Shown here one piece after another: positions 38,758 to 49,559 of a stretch of DNA of 64,000 nt. The stretch spans positions 124,001-188,000 of the forward strand of contig VIRR01000495.1 in NCBI GenBank assembly GCA_008638375.1, in the 5' to 3' direction. This DNA comes from Nyssa sinensis. Lineage: Eukaryota > Streptophyta > Magnoliopsida > Cornales > Nyssaceae. How positions within the stretch are numbered: the stretch's first letter is position 1; each line of letters begins with the position of its first letter. A program made the position numbers and the translations under genes. Below the pieces are notes generated by a model. It ran no database searches and had not been told where the DNA came from. It saw only the letters and a program-made list of their open reading frames with translations.

Positions 38758-38783
38758 TATACACACACACACACACACACACC
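38758..38783. repeat. (AC)n microsatellite
   Basis: Dinucleotide run of AC/CA, about 24 bp, preceded by ATATACATAT. Confidence 0.9.
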
Positions 38784-39181
38784 CACATAACTGAATGGTT
38801 AATATTTTTTGAGAAATGTTGATTTATATTTTGATTTTCCATATTAACAGCCACTTGTTAAGCCATCTCCAATTGTTAGTCAAATTTAATTAAACATTTA
38901 AGTGAAAGTTTTAGTATTTGATATGAAAATCTCTAATGATAATATGAAGTTTTACTCAAATTTTTTTTTTTTAAATTTCATCTTATCTCAAAAAATCTTA
39001 ATTTTTCTTTGAAAAGTGATTTGAGATCACGTGCAATATTTTGTAAATTTGAATTTAAATTTGAATAAATATCGATTTGGTATGATTTGAGTTCAAGCTA
39101 AAAATAATTCTTTTAAAATTTTTTACTAAAATTTAAGTTTGAGCCACGATTGAAGATTGCTGTGGTAAGTTATGAGGCATA

Positions 39182-39574
39182 TGTTGAGTGATTGTTATAA
39201 ATTCACCTGATTTTTGATGACCTGTTTGTGATCTAAGACGACCCAAAAAAAGGGGTCCTGGGAAAATTTTTTTGCCTTGTTTTTGTTTTTGGGTCGTTCT
39301 GTTTCTTATATCGAAACTCACTTATATAAGGGTATTGTCTTTTAATTTTTGATTTAAGAGAAGATAGTCGTCATTGGGAGAGAAAAAAGAGTTTCGAGTT
39401 TTGAGAGTTTTTTGATTTTGTAATTTCTTTAATACATAGTATATTGATTATCGCTATTCGTAGATATATGCATTTTGCCGAATTACATAAATCTTGTGTC
39501 ATCTCTGTGCATTTTGTTTATTTTTTATTTATTTAAAATTAATTTATTATTTATTGGATTATTTCTACACAACA
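39182..39574 (+). mobile_element. Probable 393-bp solo LTR (copia-like)
   Basis: The element starts TGTTGAGTGATTG and ends CTACACAACA (short inverted ends TGTTG/CAACA). GCATA precedes it (39177-39181) and recurs one base after the 3' end (39576-39580), compatible with a 5-bp target duplication plus a one-base change. A TATA-like CTTATATAAGGG lies near 39320, where an LTR promoter is expected. Copia-type LTRs often have this length. No second LTR or pol frame is seen. Confidence 0.55.
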
Positions 39575-40009
39575 AGCATAAATATTCACACTTCTAATTT
39601 ATAAGTCGTGTGAAATTTAAGTAATGTAAATATTTATTTTTTACAATATTAGTATGAGTTGGGTTAGCGTACACCTCCCTACATCAATCTATAAACAACA
39701 AATCGCGTGAAACATGGTATTTATTTTTGCATAAAATACAGAATCCAAGCAGTCCTACTCAATTAATGAAAGCCTAATTGTAGGAAAATGAATGCAAATC
39801 TTGGGTAGGGGATTTGACTATCCACATTCATCCTAGGCCTATAAATTGTAGGGAAAAATATAAAACCTGTCCCAATCAGGTTTATCTCTAATTTTTATTT
39901 TATATAATGACTAAAACCTCTTATTACTTATAAACTTGAACTAATAGTAGCATTGTCTTTTTTATTGGATAAAAATAAAAAAGGTACTTGCATTTTACAT
40001 TTTTGCGTG

Positions 40010-40012
<3 letters not shown>

Positions 40013-40042
<30 letters not shown>
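40013..40042. repeat. (AT)n microsatellite
   Basis: About 30 bp of AT dinucleotide repeats. Confidence 0.9.
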
Positions 40043-40045
<3 letters not shown>

Positions 40046-40154
40046 CTCTGATAAGATTCTTTATATGGATCTCAATCATCCCAATATAGGCCGAGTTGAT
40101 AGCAGCCCTTACCCTGCTCAATCAGAGCCCAGCCCATGTAAAGCTTAAACACAC

Positions 40155-40175
40155 ATGCAGAGATCCGTTTGATCG

Positions 40176-40208
<33 letters not shown>

Positions 40209-40521
40209 ATCCACACACACACACACAACACATACAAATAATACACACATGCCAGACCCATTTGGGTCGGTCTCTCTCTCTCACTCTTTCTCTATACACA
40301 CACAACACTCTATATATATATATACATACAAATAATACACACACACATATATACACACATGCACAGACCCATTTGGGTCTCTCTTTCTAGCTCTCTCTCA
40401 CTCTCCCACTCTCTCTCTATACACACACAAACACACAGCACACACTCAACATACCATAGACCTGAATGGGTCTCTCACATCTCTCTTCGTTTCCTCTCTC
40501 TCTTCCATCTCTCATTTTCTC

Positions 40522-40570
<49 letters not shown>

Positions 40571-40668
40571 CACACACAAATAATACACACACATATATAT
40601 ACACACATGTAGAGACCCATTTGAATCTCTGTCTCTCTCTTCTCTACACACATGCAATACACACGCAA

Positions 40669-40707
<39 letters not shown>

Positions 40708-40789
40708 AATAATACACACACATATATATACACATGTAGAGACCCATTTGGGTCTCTCTTTCTCTCTCTATACTCACACAAACACACGA

Positions 40790-40827
<38 letters not shown>

Positions 40828-40830
40828 GGT
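40155..40830. repeat. Composite microsatellite array with recurring GACCCA-TT-TGGGTC near-palindrome
   Basis: CT, CA and TA runs alternate and are punctuated by GACCCATTTGGGTC or close variants at 40255, 40366, 40459 (GACCTGAATGGGTC), 40614 (GACCCATTTGAATC) and 40741. A more degenerate copy is at about 40162. Each is followed by a (TC)n run and later by a CACACA..AATAATACACACA segment. Spacings are 111, 93, 155 and 127 bp, so the unit varies through microsatellite length. Long open frames here (for example 129 codons at 40621-41010) are low-complexity artefacts. Confidence 0.85.
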
Positions 40831-40879
40831 TTTTTGCAAAACAAAGAAGAAGAAAAGGTGGGAAGGGGTTTGACCCCAT

Positions 40880-41010
40880 GTGCGCAAGAGAGAAGAAAAG
40901 GAGGGGAGAGAGAGAGAGAGAGGCAGAGGGGCTGCCACACCGGAGAGAAGAAAGGGAAAGGAAGAAAAGAAAAGAAAAAGAAAAAGAAAAAGAAACAAAA
41001 GAAAAAGTAA
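40880..41010. repeat. Purine-rich GA/GAAA low-complexity tract
   Basis: GA repeats pass into GAAAAAG repeats. It continues the array at 40155-40830. Confidence 0.8.
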
Positions 41011-41279
41011 TTTTTATATTTATTTGATTTTTAAAATAATAAACAACCGTATTTGTGTTTTTAAGAAAAAATAATAATTTATTTGAAATTGCAATTAAAT
41101 GATAGTTTAGAATAATTTTAAAATTATTTATAAAAACAAAATAATATTTAATATAATTTTAATTTAAAAATAAAAATTTCAAATAAATTCTTGATTAAGA
41201 ACAAAAATAAAATAAAATAAAAACTCAAACTATAATTACTATACTTAAAATTCATTTGATTAAAGTAGATTCAATATTA

Positions 41280-42010
41280 TGTTATTGACAGTGACAGGGA
41301 CAACACAAAACTCAAGTGGACCGGGCCAGCGATGACACGGCCCATCCGTGCTTGATTACCAATTTGCATTGACAGTGAAAACTTTGGTATCGGTGTTTGG
41401 CCCAAGTGGAGGTGTAAGCTGGACTGCGGGCGACATGATCCACTCGTGCTTGAGTTTCCCCTAAGACCGCGCTCAATTGCTAATTTGCATTGACAGAGAA
41501 AACTCTGGTAATAGTGTTAGGCCAAGTAAAGGTGTAAGTTGGGCCGAGCATGGCATGGGTTCGGCACGTTTTATGACGGCAGGATACGACATGACACGAA
41601 ACTTAGGTGGGTCGGGCCAGACATCTTAGGCCCCTAGTTCAAGCACGACACATATACAGTGGCTTGTTAGCATAACACATTAGGTCTAATTTATTTTTTA
41701 TTTTATTATCATTTATTAGTGTTATAAGGAAATAATCAAGTAAAAAATTATAATAATTTAAAAAAAAATGAAATTAAATAGAATATTATAATAACAAATA
41801 ATATTGAAAAAATAAGAGTAAAAAAAATTGACAGACAGATAAATACGATACAACACGAGTCATGTCAACGGACTACGTGAGACCTAAGATTTTTTTAATA
41901 AACACAACCCGACACTCACACGAATAGTGATAGAAATTGGCACGACACGACATATTGACATGAATAAATCAATTGAAATAACCTGATCCGAACAATTTCA
42001 CACGTCCCCT
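41280..42010. mobile_element. Decayed GC-rich repeat relic with hAT-like sequence
   Basis: Repeated motifs such as GGGCC, CACGACAC and GACATGACACGA, and two similar segments containing CTTGA..CAATTTGCATTGACAG (at about 41350 and 41475), mark a dispersed-repeat relic. The motif style resembles the hAT-type element at 62677. No matched inverted ends or target duplication could be fixed. Confidence 0.4.
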
Positions 42011-42868
42011 TACGTATCAAAAGGACAATTCATTTATAAGGTTTTCTTTGAGCTTAGCCCAAGGTCAGGTTCGGGCTCGAGAATAAGTCCAAGCTCGTCT
42101 TAATTTATTGGAATTTTCAATTTAAGCATTGTGTGAAAATTCTCGAGTTGTCCGGTCCACTTCAATCATAACATCATCTTTGTATTTTGTACAATAAAAT
42201 TATAAAAATCATAATTTGATATAAAATAAAATTGACATTTATAATTTTTTAATATACAAATATCATCTTGTAATTGGCAAGAATCACAATAACGTTATAA
42301 ACCAAATCTACTTAATAATTTCTAAAATTTCTTAGCTCAAAAAGGTGACTATGGACAAGTGGAACCCGATTGGCAGTCTTATGATATAATATGTATATGT
42401 GGCAACTTAATATATACATGTAGCAACTAATGAGTTAATTTTTTATTCAATCATTTTGTAGATGCTTTTATATATGGTGCGAAAAGGATAATATTAGTAT
42501 TATTTTTAAATTTTATTAAAAATATTTATTTTCATGAATTAATAGTATCATATTAACTAGATATAATATCATAATATAATAAATGATTAATATAATATTA
42601 TCAACTTATGAATATAATTTTTTTGATAATTTTTTTAATTAAATCTAACATTATTGGGTGCGAAAATTCTCTTGTTATTCACGCACAGTATTTAACACTA
42701 ACTCAAAACGTTGGCATTAGGAAGCGAGATGGGCCCTTTTTACAGACTAATAATATGTGAAGGCGCCCAGTGGTCCGCATGCAAACAACAAGAAGGCAAC
42801 ATGATTGATGCGACAAAGATAAAGGAATCTCTCTATTGTTTACTATATATATATATATATATATATAG

Positions 42869-42871
<3 letters not shown>

Positions 42872-42949
<78 letters not shown>
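42872..42949. repeat. 78-bp (GA)n microsatellite
   Basis: One uninterrupted GA run of about 39 units, directly preceded by an (AT)n run at 42844-42867. It is the longest pure dinucleotide tract in the window. Confidence 0.95.
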
Positions 42950-42952
<3 letters not shown>

Positions 42953-43794
42953 ATTCAACAATGTCAACCATGACTCAATATTTAAACAGGAATAGCTAGG
43001 CATGAGATATTATTATCATAGTAATCAAGTCAGACAAATGGTTGGTGACTAAGCAATTTTCTCACACTTTCCGTCAACTCTTTTGAGTCATTTCCAGTTT
43101 CATCCTTGAAAAGACAAAGAAGTGGAAAGAAAATAAATAGTATATATATCAATTCAAGGGAGTTGTTACTGCCGTATTAGTTTGGTGATTCTATTAGTTT
43201 TCTCAACATCCTTTGCAGGTCTCATTTTTGACTTCATTCATGATTTAACAAACCCTAACCTACCCTCCTTTTTCACCAACTGAATCTTTAAATTTGAGCA
43301 TATAATATTTAAATTTGAATGTCAATGGCTCACTGAACTTTTCATGGAACTTTTTTTTTTTCTAATAAATGAAAAATTATTGTATCATGACTAAATAAAA
43401 ATAGTTTTTGTTTCTTAAAAACCCAACATGCTATGTACATGATAGTTTATGTTTAGGGGTTGGATTAGAAAACAAAAAATTATTTATTAATTTTAGTACA
43501 ATTAATATATCCGGCCTAATAAATGTACGGGCTCATGCATTTTCCATTCATGTCATTTATTGGATGGCTAAATATATTATAATGGATCAATAAATCATTT
43601 TTTCCATAGAACTGTTACAATCTACGTACACAAAAACTCATCCCAAAATAGTGGATAAAATTGCGTATATAAGCATGTCCATATATATTACACACACACA
43701 TGCGTGTGTATAAAGAGAGGAGAAGGCGATGAAGAATAAGTGAAAAAATTTAGAAGAAAAGAGTATTAACTTATCTCATATGGCCGGAGATGAA

Positions 43795-44077
43795 GACCTA
43801 TGGGTGGCGGCAATCAGCGAGCGGCACTGGCAGGTGCATCTAGGGTTTTGTGAGAGTTGAGAGACAGAGAGTGAGATAAAGGGCTGTCATTTGTCAAACC
43901 GATATGTATATATGTGAATTATGTGGGTGGCGATCGTGATGGATGGTTGGTTGGTTTCAGTGGGCAGTGGCAATCGACAGGTGACAAAGTCAAGCGATGA
44001 TGACTTAGGGTTTAGTGAGAATGCGTGTGAGAATCGAAAGGCATATTGAAATGAGAGGCTGTGATTTGTAAAATTTG

Positions 44078-44110
<33 letters not shown>
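43795..44110. repeat. Diverged two-copy tandem duplication ending in (AT)n
   Basis: Two blocks (about 43800-43915 and 43922-44090) share the order GTGGCG, GGCA.TGGCA, CTAGGGTTT-type / TTAGGGTTTAGTGAG, GAGA..GGCTGT.ATTTGT and GATATGTATATAT. The second copy runs into an (AT)n run at 44080-44111. No coding potential is recognised. Confidence 0.5.
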
Positions 44111-44114
<4 letters not shown>

Positions 44115-44399
44115 GTTTTGGACCGGACTCGAATTAATCCGTGGAGTTGCAGCCCTATGGGCGGATTGCCCTCTTATGACCAAAGACTTATTATCATCAT
44201 TCACAATCTTTTCATTTGATATGGAAAATGTCCATTGGTCGGCCACTGACAAAAGCTACAGCCGCTTGCCATCTTCCTTCCTTTCTCCTTATTCTAACTC
44301 AACAACGGCGCATTTAAAAAATAAATAAAAAAACCTGAATGAATTAAAAATTAAAAATTAAAAATTAAAAATAAGATGGCAGAAAACGAATGAAAAGTT

Positions 44400-44653
44400 T
44401 TGCGAACCAAACCAAACGCCCACACATACCTTCCTTCTAAGACAGCCAAAGCACCACCCCATCACTGCAACGCAAGTTCTCTCTCCCTCAACAAGAAAGA
44501 AGCCATGAATTTTGAGGGGTGATCTTCCTTTTTTTCTCTAGATAGCAAGACTGAAAGAGTATTCTCTTCCAGCTTCCTCTCTGTTTCTGTGTTTACCAAC
44601 CTCTTTTGACTAGAGAGAGACAAGGTGGAAGGAGTTTGAAGTGCTAGCTACAA
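44400..44653 (+). promoter_or_regulatory. 5' leader/promoter-proximal region of the DUF641 gene
   Basis: The segment has balanced composition, with pyrimidine-rich stretches (CTCTCTCCCTCAAC at about 44479) and the context GCTACAAATGGATGG at the start codon. An upstream ATG at about 44504 (AGCCATGAATTTTGAGGGG) opens a very short frame, so a small upstream ORF is possible. Confidence 0.35.
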
Positions 44654-46096
44654 ATGGATGGATCATCAAAACCTCCCCAAATCTCAGAAATGTTTCAGAA
44701 GTTCGCTCTCGCTTTCAAGACAAAGACCTTCGAATTCTTTAAGGACGACGAAGAAACTGCCACTACCGCCGCCGCCACTGACTCTGAAGACACCGACGGG
44801 TTCACCCTTTTAGACTCGGCCGAAGAATTTATTCCCGACCAGAAAGTCGTCGTCATCAAACCAGACCAGACCCACAACACCTCTGTCACACAATCAGCTT
44901 GCCCAATTGGACCCTCCAATACTTACTTCGTTGAAACCCTAATGTCCTCTCTATTCGCTACAATTTCATCATTTGAAGCTTCATATCTTCAGTTGCAGAC
45001 TGCCCATGTGCCCTTCGACGAGGACACCATAAAAACAGCCGATCGAGCTTTGGTTTCACACCTTCAAAGATCGTCTCATATTCGGCAATTGTACAGGAAT
45101 TTTCGGAAAAACCCTAATTTCAACGCTGAATTCCCAATTGAGTCTTGCTTGGAAGCTCAGGTGCAAGAGAACCAGAGTAAGCTTCGAACGCTCGAGACCG
45201 CCTTCAATCGATTGCAGTCAGACATCGACGTTAAAGACGACGAAGTTTTGGTTTTAAGGCAAAAGTTAGACGACATTCAAAAAACGAATTCGAAGTTGTC
45301 AAAGTGGTTATCAATAAATTCTAATTCGAACCCAAAGTCTTTAACCGATGTTTTGCTAACGATTCGGGTTTTCGATAAGATGTTGCGTGAAGCTTGTAGA
45401 GCATTGCATAAGTTTACCAAGCTCTTGATTGATTTGATGAAGAAAGCAGGGTGGGATTTGGATTTGGCGGCAAATTCAGTTCATCCCGATATTGATTACC
45501 CGAAGAAAGACCATAACCGGTATGCATTTCTATCTTATGTCTGTTTGGGGATGTTTAGAGGTTTTGATTCAGAAGATTTTGGGTTGGGTGAGAATGGAAT
45601 TGTTTGCAATGGTAATGGCTCAAATTTGGATAAAAACAGTTCTTTGAAGCAATTAATGGAACATGTATCGTGCAATCCTATGGAGGTTTTAACTAAGAAT
45701 CCCAATTGTGAGTTTTCAAAATTTTGTGAGAAAAAATATCAACTTCTTGTGAATCCCACCATGGAATCATCAATTTTTAGCAATTTGGATAGAAAGGAAA
45801 TGGTACTAAATTCATGGAAGTCGTTGAGTGTATTTTATGAGTCATTTGTTACGATGGCGAGCTCGATATGGTTGCTTCAAAAGCTGGCCAATTCGTTCAA
45901 TCCAGTGGTTGAGATTTTTCAGGTGGAGAGAGGAGTAGATTTTTCAATGGTATACATGGAAGATATCACAAGGAAAGGTATATTGCCGGGCAAGACTAGG
46001 CCAAAAGTGGGGTTTGCAGTAGTACCTGGTTTCAAGATTGGGAAGACTGTGATTCAGTCTCAGGTTTACCTTACCGGCTTGAAGTATACAGAGTAG
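44654..46096 (+). CDS. DUF641 / GIL1-like protein, 480 aa, single exon
   Basis: An uninterrupted frame runs from ATG to TAG. The DUF641 region spans about residues 88-220: TYFVETLMSSLFATISSFEA, YLQLQTAHVPFDEDTIKTAD, ALVSHLQRSSHIRQLYRNFR, then a heptad-rich coiled-coil stretch (about 165-218, SKLRTLETAFNRLQSDIDVK). The C-terminal block typical of the same family is present (ARPKVGFAVVPGFKIGKT-like, ending VIQSQVYLTGLKYTE). The family includes GRAVITROPIC IN THE LIGHT 1 and IRK-interacting protein, plant-specific proteins linked to light-dependent gravitropism and receptor-kinase signalling. I infer a GIL1-like scaffold role, but the exact orthologue cannot be named. The N-terminus (1-85) is acidic and low in conservation. 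Length is within the usual 450-560 aa. The absence of introns fits several members. Confidence 0.92.
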   Translation: MDGSSKPPQISEMFQKFALAFKTKTFEFFKDDEETATTAAATDSEDTDGFTLLDSAEEFIPDQKVVVIKPDQTHNTSVTQSACPIGPSNTYFVETLMSSLFATISSFEASYLQLQTAHVPFDEDTIKTADRALVSHLQRSSHIRQLYRNFRKNPNFNAEFPIESCLEAQVQENQSKLRTLETAFNRLQSDIDVKDDEVLVLRQKLDDIQKTNSKLSKWLSINSNSNPKSLTDVLLTIRVFDKMLREACRALHKFTKLLIDLMKKAGWDLDLAANSVHPDIDYPKKDHNRYAFLSYVCLGMFRGFDSEDFGLGENGIVCNGNGSNLDKNSSLKQLMEHVSCNPMEVLTKNPNCEFSKFCEKKYQLLVNPTMESSIFSNLDRKEMVLNSWKSLSVFYESFVTMASSIWLLQKLANSFNPVVEIFQVERGVDFSMVYMEDITRKGILPGKTRPKVGFAVVPGFKIGKTVIQSQVYLTGLKYTE

Positions 46097-47260
46097 TGAT
46101 ATCTGATTGGTGGTTATACTTTTGAGGTAAAGTGAAGAATTGGAAAGAAATGAGCTGTTTCACATTGGGAAAAAAAAATATTTGGGCAGAATGGATGTTG
46201 CTTACTGATTTTGTTCAGTTTTTAGTCTCTGCGATAATATAATTATTGAGCTCATATTGTTGAACAAACTATCTTGATACAGAAATTCAAAAACTTCAAG
46301 GCAGAGTTTTCCAATCAAACCATGCTTCAGCTAATGTGCTAGAGCAGAAATTTGGGAGATGCACAATCTAAAAATGCTAGCTCTCTGCTATGTGGTATGG
46401 AAGCTTTTCGGCTATTTTGTGATGTTTACTTATGATTTTGTCTTTCCTCCGAATTTGCTTACATTTTTCTTTTCTCTATTTCATTTTTTAGGGGAGTTTG
46501 TTGAGTCAATGTAAAGATGGCTGTAAATGTGTGTTTTCTTGCTTCTTTCTTTTGGGTTTTGAGGTTTTTTTTTTTTTTTTTAATAAAAAAAATTGTATGT
46601 AATCAGTTTGGAAAATTCTAACAATGATTTAACTTGTCCATTGAAATTGCTAATTGAATTACTTTGTTGTCTATTTCATCGATCTCTTGTTAAATGGATC
46701 GTCTTTCTTGAAGATTTTTTTAAAGTGTTCAGGTAAGAAATTTTCTCTAGTTTGATGAATTCAGTTGAGAAATGATGCATTTTGACGAGTTTATTGTCAT
46801 TGTTAATGAAGTCTCACTTGGGTTCTTTTTAATGGGGCTAAGGCTTGAAATCATGTTTCCTTCTATAGTAATATTTCTTGAAGTAGGTTATGAAGATACT
46901 CTGCATTGCATTGATAAAAGGATTAGGTGGAAGAGAAATCCACCCACAGCACTTGCTTTAAAGTTATCATCTTTTGTTTTTAATTTTTTGACTATTTCTC
47001 CACATTGGGTCTTTGTTAGTTCTTGCATCTTGAGCATATTGGGGGTTTGGCAATGGGGGTACTTTTGCTAGGGCATACTGAATTTATTACAAGAATTCAT
47101 GAAAAAATATATGGTTTGTAGTGTATATCACTATGACCCTACTCGATTGAGCTATCTTTTTTTCAGGTAACCCAAGCATAACCTGAGCTCATGAAGTTGA
47201 GCTTGATGTACAGAAAATTATACATTTTGCTTATAACCTATGATCTGTCTAATATCTGTC
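46097..47260. other. 3' flank of the DUF641 gene
   Basis: T-rich sequence that probably includes the 3' untranslated region. An AATAAA-like signal occurs near 46580 (TTTAATAAAAAAAATTG) after a T tract. The 99-codon frame at 46772-47071 has no recognised motif. Confidence 0.4.
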
Positions 47261-47269
47261 AACAAGAAA

Positions 47270-47590
47270 CTTATTTTTTTTTGGTAAGTTTATAGAGAAA
47301 AACTACGAGTATACAAGGGGCATTCCCCAGGAATATACAAAAGAAGAAAGCAAACAGCTCAACCAGAAAACAAAAGAGGTAGTGCAGTACTTAGCAGAGA
47401 AAAACAGGGAGCCTGAAGCTCAGCAACTACCTAAGCCAGAGGAATAACAAAACAAAGCCAAAAAAACTAGTTCCCAGCACAAAAAAAAAAATGCTCCAAG
47501 GAAGTTTCCAATGAAGGCTGGCAAGGCCAATTATCAACTCAACTTCAGACCAGGTTGCTGCCTTGATTCTAATGGCCTGTGAGATTGACT
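47270..47590 (-). mobile_element. LINE 3' end fragment, minus strand
   Basis: On the minus strand the segment ends CTTTTGTATATTCCTGGGGA, then ATGCCCCTTGTATACTCG..TTATAAACTTACC, then a poly-A. That is the usual layout of plant L1-type 3' untranslated ends. No coding part is retained with confidence. Confidence 0.6.
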
Positions 47591-47604
47591 GAAAGAGTAC
47601 ACAG

Positions 47605-47862
47605 AGCACAACCGAGTGGTTGCTTCAGTGGGTAAGCACTCGAATTTCCTTGCTTAGTGCTTGGATTCGAGTTTCCATAATCGCTTGATGGGGTTAAACC
47701 TGCTCTCAGCATCCAGAGTACGCTGTAAGACTTAAGCTTCGACTCCAACATAAGTGCGGTAGAATTTTCTACAGATGACTGTGTAGTGTTGAACGGTAAT
47801 ACTCTCTGACAAATATGTGGAGTAGCTTATCTGGATACCCATTTCAATCATTGAAAAAAAAA
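47605..47862 (+). mobile_element. tRNA-derived SINE
   Basis: The head contains an A-box-like segment in AGTGGTTGCTTCAGTGGGTA and a B-box-like segment in TTGGATTCGAGTTTCC about 50 bp downstream, matching an internal pol III promoter. A unique body of about 150 bp follows and the element ends with a run of A at about 47852-47861. It sits immediately beside the LINE 3' fragment. Confidence 0.7.
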
Positions 47863-47869
47863 ATGGTAG

Positions 47870-48940
47870 ACGGAGGAAGTTAAAGACAATTTCCTTGCAG
47901 TAACAAGGAGGAGAATCCTCGATCCTCTTAGATTGAGAATAGCATCCTGAAGCTCATCCTGCCACTGAATGCAAGGCAGTACCAAAAAACTCTATGTTAA
48001 TGTACATCCTTATGTAACATGTGCAGAGGGGGTCCTACCTGTAGTCATAATCCTTCAAAATTTTGAATATTGAAAATTTTACTCCTAGTTTATATAAAAA
48101 TAAATGTTAAAAAAATTAGAAGTTGTCCCCCTATTTTTTTATTTTCCATATTTTTATAAGAAATTTTAATTTTTATATTTTTGTTCCCCTTGACTTCATG
48201 GTTTAAGTCTGCCACCTGTCATATGAAAGAAGTGATGTCATTTGATTTTTATAATCATGCGATTTGTTTTTTGTACTATCTTACTAGGTAGAGAATACCT
48301 AGGAGAGTAAGCAAACTCTTGTTATTACCTGTATTTATTTATGAAAATACATAAAAGTATTTTGAACAACAGTAAACTATTTTGAAAAGAAAAATAGAAA
48401 GTTGATAGAAAAGTGATAGAAAAGAAAACAATATAGTTTTATAGAAACAAAACTAAAAAAATTGAACTGAAAATTGAAACAGGATTTTTGTAGTACTAGA
48501 ATAAAGCAAATTCAAAATAGAATTGTAAAACTGAACTGAATTTGTAGAAACAGAAAAGATGCAAAGGTCAAGGCTTGTGTTTAACACGATGTCCTTAAAA
48601 CAAATTCGTCCCTTGCGGTAATGCTAATGAGCCTGTGGATAGTGCTTTCCAAGATACAATGATCAACATGCACAGTAAAAGTACTTCTGATTTGTGTATA
48701 CGGTGAACCATTATTGTCACTTGAACTCTCTCTCAGACTTTATGGAAACTAATGCACAAAATGTATATGAATTTAATGAATTAATGCAAGTGGGTGTGGT
48801 GGTGTTTATATAGATCTCTTCATGCCTGTTTGGTATAGGTTGGCGAACAGACAGAGTCGCACCCAATGAAGAAGATGATTATTCAGTCAAAATTCAACCT
48901 AAAAGTAATTCAAAGGTAATCGCAAAAGGACGTCGCTTTG
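47870..48940. other. Intergenic stretch, no gene recognised
   Basis: No long frames and no repeat structure beyond A/T tracts. Confidence 0.45.
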
Positions 48941-48952
48941 GATTTAAACCAA

Positions 48953-49533
48953 AACCAAACCAAACACAATTGCAATTCTTTAAGAGTAACATAAACGACA
49001 GCGTTTTAAAAAATTATTTAAATAAGTTTTTCCTAAAAAGATCTACAAACAACGGCCTAGGGCCCAACCCAAACCCAACCTGACTCAATGAGGGGCAGCG
49101 GTGCTCGTGTGATGAATCAAGCATGTGCTAGGTCCTCCCTCTTCCACAAAACCAAACCAAACACAATTGCAATTCTCTAACAGTAACATAAACGACAGCG
49201 TTTTGAAAAATTATTTAAATAATTTTTTCCTAAAAAGCTTTACATACAACGACTTAGGGCCCCAACCCAAACCCAAACTTGACCCAGTGAGGGGCAACGG
49301 TGCGCGTGTGGTGAATCAAACATATGCTAGGTCCTCCCCCAAACCAAACACAATTGCAATTCTCTAACAGTAACATAAACGACAACATTTTGAAAATTTA
49401 TTTAAATAATTTTTTCCTAAAAAGATCTACATACAAAGGCCTAGGGCCCCAACCCAAACCCAACCTGGCTCAATGAGGGGCAGCGGTGTGCGTGTGGTGA
49501 ATCAAGCATTTGCTAGGTCTTTCTTCTTCCATA
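48953..49533. repeat. Three-copy ~190-bp tandem repeat
   Basis: Units share ACACAATTGCAATTCT (starting 48964, 49161, 49348), TAACATAAACGACA, TTATTTAAATAA, TTTTTCCTAAAAAG, CTAGGGCC..AACCCAAACC, TGAGGGGCA and GTGTG.TGAATCAA.CAT. Periods are 197 and 187 bp. Identity is high, with differences mainly in short indels. The open frame at 49125-49367 spans a unit and carries no motif. Confidence 0.9.
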
Positions 49534-49559
49534 AAATTTGGGTACCCCTAAGGGCCCAA

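Larger units (their letters stand above)
34719..39180. other. Intergenic stretch upstream of PLATZ, no gene
   Basis: Contains (AT)n at about 34957-34987 and 36738-36765, (CT)n at 35601-35625, and a (CCCTTTT)n-like run at 37097-37133. The rest is AT-rich. The 93-codon frame at 36868-37149 covers the minisatellite and has no motif. Confidence 0.5.

Noticed and set aside
40621..41010. 129-codon open frame
   Set aside because: It consists of CT/CA/TA and GAAA microsatellite translation (runs of Leu-Ser, Thr-His and Lys) and has no protein-like composition.
42711..42995. 94-codon frame with Arg-Glu repeats
   Set aside because: The repeat comes from the (GA)n microsatellite; no conserved sequence flanks it.
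44695..44919. Minus-strand 74-codon frame
   Set aside because: It is an antisense shadow of the DUF641 gene.
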